Shown in pieces: positions 26,368 through 38,290 of a DNA stretch of 64,000 bases (the first letter of the stretch is position 1; each line of letters starts with the position of its first letter). The notes under the pieces are model-generated. The model had not been told where the DNA came from and searched no databases. It saw only the letters and a list, made by a program, of their open reading frames with translations. The position numbers and the translations under genes are program-made. Source of the DNA: Rotaria socialis (taxonomy: Eukaryota > Rotifera > Eurotatoria > Philodinida > Philodinidae); contig CAJNYU010004067.1 of assembly GCA_905331475.1 (NCBI GenBank), positions 62,001-126,000 of the forward strand, in the 5' to 3' direction.

Positions 26368-27234
26368 ATGTCGGATTTATTACCGGAACCACCATCATCA
26401 TCAGCATCGGCAACCAATGATGAATCAGAATCCCTTGATCATTTATTGGATGATGCTTTAACTGATTTTAAACAAACTGCAGCAATAAAAAAAGATGCAG
26501 TAACTCGTTCAGCTGATGCACCACCACCACCATCGGATCCATTGCAAACAACGTTTGAAGCTATGTGTTTTAATGATGAAAAATTCTTAAATGAACTCGA
26601 TTCAATACCGAATCTTTTATCGAATTTTCCGTTTGGTCTAGGTGAAGCAACAAATGAAAACGAAAACGAAAGTGAAACTAATAATATATTTAATGTTTTT
26701 TCTCAATTGGGTAAACATGCTGAATTATTACAAAAAATAAAAGATGAAGATATCGAAAAAGCATTAGAAAAACTAGCTGATCAACCGAGCACAGCATCGG
26801 CATCGAACGCAGCAACATCCGTGCCCAATGAACCACATGTTGAACAACTAAATTTATTCATGTCAAGTATATTATCGAAAGATGTTATGTTGCCGGCATG
26901 TCAAGCCGTTGATGAATCCTATGACGAATGGTTAGAAAAAAATAAGGATAATTTAACTGATGAGGAACTTCAACGATATACAAAACAACATCAATGTGTT
27001 AAAGATATATGTCGAGAATATGAAACAGTATCGAACGACAGTCAACAAATTCAACATGTTCTACAAAAATTCCAACAATTACAAACCTATGGTGATCCAC
27101 CAAAGGAACTTTTATTTTTTCCTGGTTTACCCGGTTTTGGTGGATTAGGTAGTGGAGATGAAAATTTATTTGGTGATACTTTTTCAGAAGTTGATAATAT
27201 TGGACAAAATGAAAAGGAATGTTGTGTAATGTAG
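26368..27234 (+). CDS. PEX19: Peroxisomal biogenesis factor 19
   Basis: PEX19 is a cytosolic, farnesylated chaperone and import receptor that carries peroxisomal membrane proteins to PEX3. This intronless frame codes for 288 residues (human 299). The N-terminal part has the acidic helix LDHLLDDALTDF, equivalent to the PEX3-binding ELEELLESALDDF of human PEX19. The folded C-terminal cargo-binding domain shows SILSKDVMLPACQAVDESYD, EWLEKNKDNLTDEELQRY, KQHQCVKDICREYE, VLQKFQQLQTYGDPPKEL and PGLPGFG. The protein ends in CCVM, a CaaX box with Met that predicts farnesylation. The gene stands out by having no intron among intron-rich neighbours. Confidence 0.95.
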   Translation: MSDLLPEPPSSSASATNDESESLDHLLDDALTDFKQTAAIKKDAVTRSADAPPPPSDPLQTTFEAMCFNDEKFLNELDSIPNLLSNFPFGLGEATNENENESETNNIFNVFSQLGKHAELLQKIKDEDIEKALEKLADQPSTASASNAATSVPNEPHVEQLNLFMSSILSKDVMLPACQAVDESYDEWLEKNKDNLTDEELQRYTKQHQCVKDICREYETVSNDSQQIQHVLQKFQQLQTYGDPPKELLFFPGLPGFGGLGSGDENLFGDTFSEVDNIGQNEKECCVM

Positions 27235-27620
27235 AGCTGATCTTGTGCGGTTCATTTGTGATGCGACTAGTCGATCAGTTTGTTATACGCATGTGTGACT
27301 TGGCATTTTCCATATTTCATTGCATTGGATGATTTTTTCGTTTTGATTTGATATCTATTTACTGAACGTTCTTTTCTTTCCTGGCTTTTATTTGAGTAAA
27401 AAGATGATTCTTCTGTTTTCTTTCATTCGTCTGGTTCTTGTTCTCGTACATTGTAGTGTCTCTGTTTATGTTGTTCTTCAGATAGTTGTTTCAATTAAAA
27501 CAAAATCAAAATTTCATATGTAAACATTTTTAGTGATTTCGACACAACAAATTGTAAAAGCAAATCTTGTCTATACAATGGTTTTGCTTATCGAAAGTGT
27601 TAGATGATGATTTAAAAAGT
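27235..27620. other. Intergenic region after PEX19
   Basis: AT-rich 3' flank of PEX19. No exon, repeat or signal that I can support. Confidence 0.4.
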
Positions 27621-27881
27621 ATGGTGAATAAGCTCACACGACTGCATGAGGCAGTCATGTTCAATTTCAAAGGTAGAATAGTTACAAGTTTCTCATCTAT
27701 ATAGAATTTTTTCTTCTCTTTGTAACAGATGTATTTATTATGAAAGATACTACAGTGAACGATTGGAAATTTTCATTTCGTTTATACGAATTAATACCAT
27801 TAGAGATATGGAATTTCGATATTTATTTCACAAGAAAAAACGAAGAAAATTTATGCTCATTTCGAGTATGGATCATTAAAA
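27621..27881 (+). CDS. Possible small gene or gene fragment, unrecognised
   Basis: Two exons, 27621-27672 and 27729-27881, join in frame across a 56-bp intron with GTAGAA donor and TTTGTAACAG acceptor. The second ends at a strong GTGAGT donor. The peptide begins MVNKLTRLHEAVMFNFKD and continues with DTTVNDWKFSFRLYEL and LEIWNFDIYF. I recognise no family. The frame is open upstream of the ATG for some 20 codons, so the true start may be further left. A third exon after an ATTAG near 27980 would end after about nine codons. It may be the remnant of a larger gene. Confidence 0.35.
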
Positions 27882-29538
27882 GTGAGTAATCATTTTTGAT
27901 TGAATTCGAAAGCGAAAAGTGTCATAAATAAAGATTGTAATTACTTATCTATCATCATTTTTATATCTTTTTATTAGATAATTCTTTTTTTTTAATAGAA
28001 TAAATATTTCGCATGAAGTGACGAATAAAGGAATTTCTAAAGTTTTATGAATCCAATAACTTATCAATCACCCTTACTATTTCTGAGAGAAAATTCTACT
28101 TATATTTTCAATAAAAATTTCTGAATTTCATCCATTATCTTAAATTTAAATATGTGTACTCAAAATTAGCCTTTCATAGTAGCTATACAGCAATTTATAA
28201 AGAAAAAAACCCAAGTAAAGAATTGCATCAATTAATATGTATGTATACAATGGCTTTGTACAGCCTATTAGCCCCTTTGAGTCACGACCCCCCAACAATG
28301 GAAATTTCATACATACATCTAGAAATAGTGTAGACTCTTGAAGTATCTTATGAATAATCATTGTGCAGCATAAAATATATTTATTTAATTGGTATAAACC
28401 TAACATGTAGTTACACTTAAAAGTTGCCGCCGCTGTATTGTTTATAGAAAGATGATTCATTGCTGGATTTGAATTTTATGCAAATATCCTTGGAAAACTA
28501 AAATAAATCGAAAAATTTTAGGATGTTTCTAATTTTAGCATATGCATAGAAGAATTGATTCTTTCTACATTTAGTCAATGTTAGGTATTGCTCATAGTTC
28601 AGGTCACTGATTTGATGTTAAGGATTCGTTTGACCTATATTATATAGAAGATAATATAAGTAGTTACTTATTATAATTTCAATAAAGCTTGTTGTTCAAG
28701 ACAGAATAGATTTTTTGTTACCAGTAATTATTACTTGTAAGGTATTCTCGACATCTTGATATTTTCAAAGGAACACAATATTATTACTACGCAGTGTATC
28801 GACTGCAAAAGCATCTAAGAAGAATTTCTATGTAAAAAGAAAGCTATCAGTATATTCTCTAATTTTTTTTTATTAAATAAAATCATTATTTATGATTCAT
28901 GGTTAAAGATTGTGCAATAGGTCTAAAGAATTGAAAACAGAATTCAAACAAATTTATCATATGCATAGAAAATCTGTAGAAGAAGATTTTACTCATTCAT
29001 ACAACGAAATACTCCAATATGAAAAGATCCATCGCACTAGCATGAGTATTATTAAAGATCATTGAGCTGAATATTGCACATTTTTATTTATGCAATAGTT
29101 CGTTGTGGTAATGCTCCGATAATTCTCTCAATTACTATGGTAAATTATTTCTCTTTGTACACATTCATAGCCGTTTCTTCATTATGTTCAATGAATTGAC
29201 CTCATCGTGTTTATATACGAACTATAGCACATGATGTTAATTACTAATATGCCGTCATATAGCCTAATTATATATACTATTAGTCTAAGAAGCATTTAAT
29301 AAAAGTACTATGCATGAAGGCTATATAAAAACAAATCCGACTATTTCTTTTGATTCGATCGAAGTACGTATTGGACTTATCTTGTTACGCATTTATTGTG
29401 ATAAGTAATGAAATCGATCTCTTTCATCACACGAAATGAAGTTCATACGTATATCGATTACATAGCTTAGAGTGTTACATAAAGTCTATGAGAATTATCC
29501 ATAGTTTATCGTTACGCAGCGAAATGAATGCCTATGAC
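27882..29538. other. Intergenic region, no feature identified
   Basis: About 1.65 kb of AT-rich DNA. Frames are short and lack splice-bounded continuation. I see nothing further in it. Confidence 0.4.
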
Positions 29539-30233
29539 CAGGGGCGTAAGTCATGTCTCAGAGCAGGGGGAGTGTGACGACAGCAACGTCACTGATCTTG
29601 CCTTGATGTTTGTTGTATCATGTATGTTTGCTTCTCCTCTGTGTTGTTCTCTCTTATTGCTTATTGTCGCGCTTGTTATTTTCAACATTGGCACCTTTTT
29701 TTTTGTTTTTCGCGCTTAGACTCAGAGAAATGAGATCTAATTACTTTCTTTTTTTTCTCCTCAAAGTTTCCTAGAAGCTTCTTGATATATCTTTCTTCAC
29801 TGAGATATACTAATTCTTCTTTTTCTTCTCTGACTACTACTTTTCTTTTTGATCAATTACATACTACCTTTTTCTTTTCAACTTGATTGTTCTTTACAAT
29901 CAATCTGATTCGATTGTTCCTTACAATCGTTCGAACTCGTGTCAGCTATTTGCTTGTGGAGTTCTTCTTATTATTCTCAACTATTTCTGTTCATTGAATA
30001 AGCAATTGGATCTCCATCCAATATTCAATACTATTCTATTGTCGTTGTTGTCATTCTGCCATAACCAATACCATGGCACCTGACATTATTATTAGTAGCG
30101 TCTCTGATCCTCATCAAGGCGTTACAGGGGGGGGGGGAACTGTAATTTTTGTGTTTTGGTGTGCAAAAAAACGAAATTTTCAAAAGCAGGGCGGCGTTAC
30201 GCCCCNTTACTTCCCCCGCTATTTACGCCGCTG
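29539..30233. mobile_element. Non-autonomous hAT-type DNA transposon with target duplication
   Basis: The left end is CAGGGGCGTAAGTC and the right end, read inverted, is CAGCGGCGTAAATAGC. Both are typical hAT termini (CAGNGGCG). The flanks are CCTATGAC (29531-29538) and CCTAGGAC (30234-30241), an 8-bp target-site duplication with one mismatch. The interior is T-rich, has a poly-G run near 30127, includes one unknown base at 30206, and codes for no transposase. A second GGCGGCGTTACGCCCC motif just inside the right end may be a subterminal repeat. Confidence 0.75.
30206..30206. other. Unknown base (N), likely assembly join
   Basis: A single N lies in a C/G-rich part of the hAT-type element. 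The length across this point is uncertain. Confidence 0.9.
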
Positions 30234-30241
30234 CCTAGGAC

Positions 30242-32018
30242 ACTTTTTAACCTATTCATTTTCTGCGTTAAATAAAACGATTACATTCAATATATTTTAC
30301 ATGAAAAGCTAAAAAGCGAATTTCTATTCTTGATTCGCTCGATATAATAGATACTACTAGTTATATGTATCTATTCATCAAAATATATAGCAATAGTGGT
30401 TCATACTGAGAATAATGTTTATGGGTAAAAAAGGCGCAAAAAAGCAGAGAGGGTTAATCACGTTGTTCTGTGAAAGTCAGTTTACGCCTTCAAGAAAGAA
30501 AAAGAAAAAGAAAAACAACAATCAAAAATAAAATTCATGAAATCTCACCGGTAAAAATGCGACTATTTTTGAAAATCAAAAGCATGCCAGTCACTCAAAT
30601 AAAACCATCACAACCCTTTTCTGTTTGTTTTTAGAAAACAACGCTTTTATCATTCCAATGAAATCATTTCTTTTCAGTTGCTTTAGTAGAATGTCTATGC
30701 TACTGTGTGTGAATTTTTTCCTTCACTCAATTTTTAAATATTCCTTTACTACCCTATGGCCAAAACAGTGATCCACGTGCGGCCATGATAAAATTTCTCA
30801 AGCCTTCTATTATGCAGTAGTAGTTAAATGCTCTTCAGGCATTTTCTACCAGAGGGCCTGCTATCTTAGTTAATTATGGTTAGAAACAGTTGTTTGCAAT
30901 GCTGCTACACGTTAAAATCGCTAATACATTTTTTCGCATTCGGACTCTGGTGAAGTTCGTTGTTTATATTCATTTCTAAATAATTTTCAGATACAGATCC
31001 AAAGCACTTACTCAAACTCAAACCTAAGTTTATGCCTTAGGTTCACATTTTAATTTATTAACTAAGTAAGCAAAGATCTTATTTTACAATAGATTAGGCT
31101 AACAATGGTAAGAGCATCCAGAGACTTGAAATTATTTCTCAAGTTTTCAGAGAAAATAGCTCACAAGAAAAGTTTCAAAGCTCGTGAATAGAGAAATCTA
31201 GAGGAACAGAACAACAGTACTAGTCGGTTCATAATGCTGTACTGTCGCTATATTCGAATCTTACGAGAGAAAAACAATAGTCCAACTTTACCTGCCATAA
31301 TAAAATATGAGACAAGCAGTTTACACTATATTCTACATCGTTTGGTTGATCTATTTTTTTGAAATTCTTTTCATTGTAATTAAAATCTTAAGTTTTTCCA
31401 AGTAGCTTGAACTCTCACGTCCTTCTTTCCGCACTTTCACCACAAATACACTTTTTTTAAGCATCGACAAAATTCAACGTGACATTACATTTTGAAAAGA
31501 AAAAGAAAAAGAAAAACGTAAACATTCACATTAAACACTGCGGTGGAAGTAAAACGGGGGCTGATTTCGATAGTACTGAACTTTACTGCGATTAAAAATT
31601 GTGAATGATTCATATTTTGTTTTTCTGATAAAAAGAAATTGATTGTTTAAAAGAAATAAAATACTTCATAGGTTTGCATACATTCATTGATTCAACCAAA
31701 AAAAAAAGGAGTTGCATTATATGACCGTTCCTCGAGCAGGTTGCTACTGCAAAATTATTCGGGCTTTAAAAAAAAGTCATCTGTTATAATATGCAGATTT
31801 CTATTAATTCTTGATGTTTATCGCACCGATTAAAAGCACTTTTAAGTGTTCAAAAAGGAGGCAGAACAAATAAAGGTGAAGTTCCGTTGAAGAAAATACG
31901 AGCCTTCTTACAAAATAAATAAAAAAAGACGTGCAGAGAGTTTTATTCACATTCGCTGAAATTCAGCCAATTTTCTACTTTAATTATTATACGTTAATTA
32001 TTAAAGGCACTAATAACA
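30242..32018. other. Intergenic region upstream of REL1
   Basis: About 1.8 kb without a supported exon. It includes two short AAAGAAAAAGAAAAAG runs (near 30498 and 31499). The REL1 promoter should lie in the last few hundred bases. Confidence 0.4.
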
Positions 32019-34685
32019 ATGTCAAATTTTACCAGTTATGGTAAGAATCTTTCAAAATAAATAAGAAGCTATTTGATTATTTTACGCTTCATTAGATCCT
32101 TATGAAGATATTCCTTCTCCATCAATCGATGCACTAAATGAATTGCTAAGTAAGTTTTCTAGCATTGCATATATAATATTCGTTTATTTGAATAATTTTT
32201 TAGATTTACCATCTAATTTTGACTTCAGTAAGTGTGAATTTTCTCACATTTGCTTTTTTTCTTATTTCGAAATATAGATATGAATCCCACACCGGACGGT
32301 ATGAATCCGTCTCTTCATAGTAATTCAAATTCTCCTTCACATTTAACAGAGCTACCTGAAATATATCCATCCGTCGCTCTTCAATACAGTCTAGATTTTA
32401 ATAGATGTGAATCTTCGAATTCACACCATAATCTTGGAACAACTTTGCCAAGCAATAATAATTTCGAATCAATCTTAATGAAAACAAATTCTTTACGTTC
32501 ATCACTGCATACAGATATTACTATTGATACGTCTTTAGAACTAGAAGATGAAAAACTTCATATTTTGGCTCAACCCAAATTATTTTATCGTGATAGATAT
32601 CCTTGTGAAACTGACCCGGAAAAAAATCGTGCCCAGCGTTATATTCGGGCTGAAGACGACAAAACCAGCTACGAATATCCAACTGTTAAAGTATTGATTG
32701 ACTATATATTGTTCTGTTGCATATATTTAGTTAGTTGTTTTTTAAAGATTCCAAAAAAGTGGCGTCATTCGACACGACAAATATATATTCGCGTTACATC
32801 AATTACGATCGAAAGCGAACTTGTACCATATCATTGTATACATCCCTATGAAATCGACACACCAGACAAGCATGCCATTAAAGATTTGAAGAATAATTCA
32901 TTATATTTTTGTGTTAAAGATGATGAATTAATTACAGGAGAAAAAAGGTAAACATGAAAGATTATTTACATAAACATTTTCTAATTGTATAATTTTAGTT
33001 TTCAAATTACTCGAAAAAAAATGATTCAACATGATCTAAGACTTTATGGGCCTTTACGTTTGTTTAGTTCGAGTAAGGCAATACTAAATAATAATTAATC
33101 GAGGATATGGTTATATGTGATGTTTCATAGATCAACCCGATCGACAAGTTTCCATAAATGTAGACGATGCTAAACTCAAAATAGCTAGATATCAATTATG
33201 GAAATCTCAATTAGTTTTTACTATTACAGAACTCACCGGTACTAATCATTGGCCTGTTCCAATAGTTCATACATCTGTCAAATCTCAAATTATGATTGAT
33301 CGAGAAACAGATAAACGAAGTAAACTCTTTGAATAAAAAAGAACGTTTCGAAATAAAAAATGTTTGCTTTATTTTCTTTTATTCAAGATGCGTCAATCAA
33401 TATTGTGAATGATAAAGTGAAAACTAAATTAAAATGTGTACCACAAAAAGGCGATTGGAAAGGCGGCGATGAAGTAGTGATTATTATGCCCAAGCCAATC
33501 AAACGAAAAGGTTTCTATAATCGAAAATTTTTGAATTTATATACCTTATCTCTTGTACTCTATTATTAAGCATATAATATTTGTTTCGATTTTGGTTCGT
33601 ATGGACAACAAACTGTTAAAGAAATAGAATATATTGATATGAAAACACTTGTATTTCGCACACCCTCGTGTCCAATATTACCGGACGATGAAAATATAAA
33701 AGCATCGATTATTGTTAGAGACAATAATTCAACTTCGTATTCAATTGATTTTTATTATTTGACACGTATGTAATACAGATTAAAAAGAGGTACATATGCT
33801 CTTGATTTATTTTAGCAACAAAAGCAGGGATTCATTTATGTTCACGTTGTCAAAACCGTCAGTGGGATGATCGTATGAATAACAAGAGAAAATGTGAATA
33901 TAAGGAATCTTTTGAAAATGATAGTGGTCACAATCTTCTTTTACAAATGAAAAAATTATCAATAGAAAAAGTTCGTTTTGTCGCTTTCTTGACTTTCGAA
34001 AAAGTAATTTGCTATGGTCATCTTTTAGAAAACCAGTCAGTCTCGTGTTCGAATTGCATCATATGGTATGTTAGATCATAAAAAAAGTTGTGTCGACATA
34101 TTCTGATTTCTTTTTTTAGAAACGAACTCAAAATTTGAGAAATATCTTAACCGATTAAAAGCTGCTTCAGAAAAATTCATTCGTACCAATGATCCTTCTC
34201 GATTGTTTCGTCAAGTACGTGCTTTATTAACTGGATGTGATGAAAATCCTCCTCCACTACATGACGCTATACAACGTGGACATACACAATTAGCATTGTC
34301 ACTTATAGAACAAGTTCTTGACATGTCTCCATCACAAGGAATATTAGAGAAACAAAATGAAAATGGCGAAACACCATTGTTAATCGCTGCTAAACTTAAC
34401 CAATGGAAATTAATGGAACCAATTCTTAGAAATCGATTGGATCTCGTCCAACAGAAAGATAAAGCTGGAAATAATCTATTGCATTTACTTGCAGAAATCG
34501 ATGACGACGAGGGTGCAGCGACCATTCAAAATGTTATCAAAATTTTACCCAACGAATCAAAAGAGCTTCTTTTGAAAGGAAAGAATCAAGCACGTCAAAC
34601 ACCGTTAGAGATTGCACAATCACATGGCAATCAACAAGCTACTGCAATGCTAAGCTTTTCAATTGAGGTTGAAAAGGAATATTGA
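32019..34685 (+). CDS. NFKB: REL1: compound Rel/NF-kB protein with ankyrin repeats (p105-like)
   Basis: NF-kB proteins are dimeric transcription factors of innate immunity and development; p100/p105-type members carry their own ankyrin inhibitor. Twelve exons (32019-32040, 32096-32149, 32204-32227, 32278-32690, 32748-32947, 32999-33072, 33131-33319, 33388-33510, 33571-33765, 33816-33970, 34029-34065, 34120-34685) join in frame to 683 residues. The Rel homology domain starts at LHILAQPK. It holds the DNA-contact loop RDRYPCE (residues 138-144; p50 has RFRYVCE), then YPTVK and SFQITRKK. The IPT domain shows CVPQKGDWKGGDEV (p50-like GGEE/GGDE) and LVFRTPSCP. A CSRC motif and a basic NNKRK stretch follow. 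The last exon carries about four ankyrin repeats (PPPLHDAIQRGHTQLALSLI, NGETPLLIAAKLN, GNNLLHLLAE, QTPLEIAQSHGN). A poly(A) signal lies at 34759, and REL2 starts only 255 bp downstream. Confidence 0.9.
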
Positions 34686-34758
34686 AACAGTGATTCATAT
34701 TCGTTGTACTTTTTCCAGCGCATTGTGGATACTTTTATTTTCAAAGAATTTTCCCTCA

Positions 34759-34764
34759 AATAAA
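34759..34764 (+). promoter_or_regulatory. Poly(A) signal AATAAA, REL1
   Basis: A canonical hexamer lies 74 bases after the REL1 stop codon and about 175 bases before the REL2 start, so both the REL1 terminator and the REL2 promoter must be very short. Confidence 0.5.
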
Positions 34765-34939
34765 TTTATATTACCAATACGTGTCATTTGATTAGTTGCT
34801 TTTATTATAAAAAAAGAGAGAAAATTATACGTTTACAACAGAAAATTTCATGCTACAGATATCTGATAAACAATGAAAAAAGAGCAAGCATGTGTAAAAT
34901 GATAATTGCGTTTTAGATTGTATTAGTATAAAAACTACG

Positions 34940-37900
34940 ATGGATTCAATAGATCAGATTCTTAGCGATTTAGAAAATAGTACGTAATATAAAGAAAACT
35001 TGTTTTCTATTTTTTATTCTTCGAATTTAGCGCCAGAAAAGCTATTAACTTCATTATTAAATGCACCATTTGAATTAGACGCAGGTGGGAAAAAATGAAT
35101 GAATTTTGTCGAAGTGTGTAGTATTTTGGTTTAGATTTCGATATGGCCATCAGTTCTGTCCTTACATCTGACAACATTGGAACTCCATCATCTTTATCGT
35201 CAGAGATCAATTCTGACTCAAATGATAAACAATCATTGGGCAGTAAGTTTAGGAAAAACAGAACTTTCATAAAAATCAATTGGAATGACTTTTAGTCAGT
35301 AGTGTCAAACTTGAAATTTGAATTCAATTGAAATTTTCAACTTTCAAGTTTCAAACTGACAGCGACGATGTGTGTGAGTCACAATTCTTCAGAACGCTGC
35401 CGGTTAGAAATTTGAAAATTGAAAATTTCAATTTCAAGTTTGACACAGACGCAAAATAGCAAAAAAATAAGAATAAGTTATATTACTAAATTCAAACAAT
35501 TAATGTAAAATCATTGACTGTTGTCGAATTTGTTTTGTAAAATTTTTTTCTAAGGTTTGGCTTCACCAGCAATTTTCCACGAAAATGAAACACGTCTAAC
35601 AATAATAGCTCAACCATATTACGGTGGAAAATTACGTTATCGTTCTGATTATGATAAATGTCGAAATCGTCTAGGCGTTCTTAAAAATAGAAATCCGCAA
35701 TCTAGCTATCACGGCCCTGCTATTTGTGTAAGTTTACTTATGTTAATTATCTATTAGACGAATTTCTTGTATTATAGATTCCAAAATGTTTTTTGGATTC
35801 AACTGTTGAACACTATATTCGTGTTGCTCTTGTAACAATCCCATATAGTAAAACAAATCTTCGCTATTTTCATCCGTATGACATTGAAAATCCTCGAGAG
35901 CAGCAAACGAAAGATACGAATAATAATTCTGTTTGGTTTTCAATTCAGGATGAAGATCGCCGTTCAGGTGTTAAAAGGTATTGAAAAGCAGCAAAAAGTT
36001 ATCTAAAGATGTTGTCTATTTTATTTTCTACTGTTATTTAGTTTTCCACTATTACGCATTGTGAAAAAAATTGCATCTGATCTAAAGAATATCACTGGTT
36101 TGTGTGTATTTGATTGTCAAGGTAAGATTCGATTTGTTTCACAGCAAATAAGCATCATCAATTGAATACTTACTATCATTTATTAGATCACAATTTACAG
36201 AATAGTTCTGTTCCGCAATGTTCTCCTTCAAAAGATCTAAATAAAGAATATAATCTTGATAGAAGTCAATTAGCATTTACTGTTGGAAGAAAAATGGCTG
36301 ATAATGGCCGAGATACGATAGAGCTTATCTTAGAGTCAACTGTTTTTTCCGAAGAAATGGTAGAAGGTGGTGATATGGAATCATCTATTGGCAGCAATAT
36401 ACAATTATCAACCGTAGAATTAGATCCAACAGTTAATAAATGTCAAGTCTATAAGTATGCACCTAAGCATGGCTTTGATGTAAGTAATGAAGATATGGTT
36501 ATTTTTTTGACACGAAAACTCGAACCAAAAAAATTTGGAGGTTAGTATCATTTAGTCAAGCACAATGCATTTTTTAAAGTTTCATTCCTACAATCGAATA
36601 GAGTTAACAATAACATTTGAATGTAACTGGGACGATCAGCGTTGGTCGGAACCTATTAACAATATTGATATTAAAGATCGAATGATATCATTCAAAACAC
36701 CAATTTTTCCATATGCATGTGATTTACCCCGTCCAGTTGATGTTATTTTAAAACAGCATAATCATGTTTTAGCAACACTTAAGTATTACTATTTTTCAAC
36801 ATGTAATATCATTGATGATTTTGAAAATTTCCAGTACATAAATTATATATGTTTCAGTTAATTCATGTTCCAAATGTCAACTGCTTGCTATGAACAATCA
36901 AAATAGCGAAGTACCCAATATTTCTACAAAGCGTCCTAATTTTCATATTGACCATTCCTTGTTCGAAAATGATGCGATGGTACCAACAGCAATCAATCGA
37001 GACGAAAGTTCTTTATGTTTATCAGTGCCGGTAAGTTCTATTCGCATTTTTCAAAAGAAATCATATAAATTATGAACCATTTAAAATTGAAGGAATCATC
37101 AATACCATATGCTGCTACATCGGATGATGGTAAGAGGTTTTTTCTGTCACATTAAAAATTACCCAAATGTGCATATCAACTGATATTTCGCTTAGATTTT
37201 TTCTTGAATTAATAGAAATCAGTTCTCATGTTAATTCTATCGGTTCTCAAAAGTTTGATTATATTCTTGTGAATTCGAAATTAAGTTTTCTATTTTTCGT
37301 AGAAAGACTAGTAGTTTTATGACAGCAAATATCTTCTGATCTGATATGCAAATCAGTATAAACTCTTTCACATGAGATGAGCTCTGATATTCCGTATCGA
37401 AGCACAATCTAGTACAATGATCTTAAATGCTTTTCAAAGAAAATTCTATACGTTTTCATTATAATATTTTAGGATATTTGCCAATTACACGTACTGATTC
37501 AACAGTAGAAGACGTCAACGATACACTGATAACTGCCTTAAAAAAAGCCTTTATATCATTCTTTTCACGCAATGATAATAAATTTTTTTTGCGCCTGGGC
37601 CGCTCGTTTATTGAAAAACAACCAGAAATACTACATGATGCTCTTAAGAATAATCAATCTAGCCATTTAATAGAATTTATTCAAGTGGCTCGTATCGATA
37701 TTCTTCAACAGAAAAATGAACATAATGAAACTTTTGTGCTCCATGCTGTACGTCTTAACCGTGTAGATGTTATTCAGGCTTTATTAGAACGAAAAAACTC
37801 AGAAAAACTTATCGACGACATGGACGAGAAAAAGAATAATATTTTTCATTTCGTTGCATTATATTCAAAGTCATCAGAAATACCTGATTTATTAATTCAA

Positions 37901-38290
37901 TATCTTCTCGATAAATCAATACCTATTCAAGCAAAGTTCGATCAATGTAATCAAAATCATCAAACACCATTACAACTAGCTATTTGTGAAAAAAATCTTT
38001 CGGTTACAAAATCTATTTTCAAACATTTCAATACCAATGTGCATCAAAATAAAGATCTAACGGGTGATAATCTTGTACATCTTGCAGTCCGTAAGGGGGA
38101 CTTGACCACGGTTAAATATTTGATTGAAGAAGGCAAATTACTTGATCAAGGTAATCAATCCAATTTGACGATGAGCCCAATCGAATTAGCTAAATCACTT
38201 AAACACGATGATATAGTCAAATATTTAAATGAAAAATATGAAATCGACGCTGATGACGCTGATGACGACGATAGTTCAGATAGTGCTTAA
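34940..38290 (+). CDS. REL2: divergent Rel-like protein with long ankyrin block
   Basis: Eleven exons (34940-34979, 35031-35084, 35135-35242, 35555-35727, 35778-35977, 36042-36121, 36187-36540, 36602-36802, 36858-37030, 37093-37129, 37473-38290) join in frame to 745 residues. Exon sizes (54, 200, 37) and the order of domains match REL1 and REL3, so it is a paralogue. The Rel N-terminal domain begins LTIIAQPYYGG, but the DNA-contact loop reads LRYRSDYDKC (residues 94-103), with Cys and Glu of RxRYxCE not in place. The IPT loop reads FDVSNEDMVIF instead of GxxxGGDE. CSKC follows the IPT domain. The C-terminal exon carries about six ankyrin repeats (EILHDALKNN, ETFVLHAVRLNRVDVIQALL, NNIFHFVALYS, QTPLQLAICEKN, GDNLVHLAVRKGDLTTVKYL, SPIELAKSLKHDDIVKYL) and an acidic D-rich tail. 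It may dimerise without binding kB sites, or act like IkB; this is inference. Confidence 0.85.
35297..35450. mobile_element. Foldback MITE in a REL2 intron
   Basis: The left arm starts near CAGTAGTGTCAAACTTGAAA and the right arm ends in TTTCAAGTTTGACAC, giving terminal inverted repeats of roughly 40-45 bp. Each arm is partly self-complementary (TTGAA...TTCAA). A related copy lies at 53969-54166. No clear target duplication was found. It sits between REL2 exons 35242 and 35555, which explains that longer intron. Confidence 0.65.
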
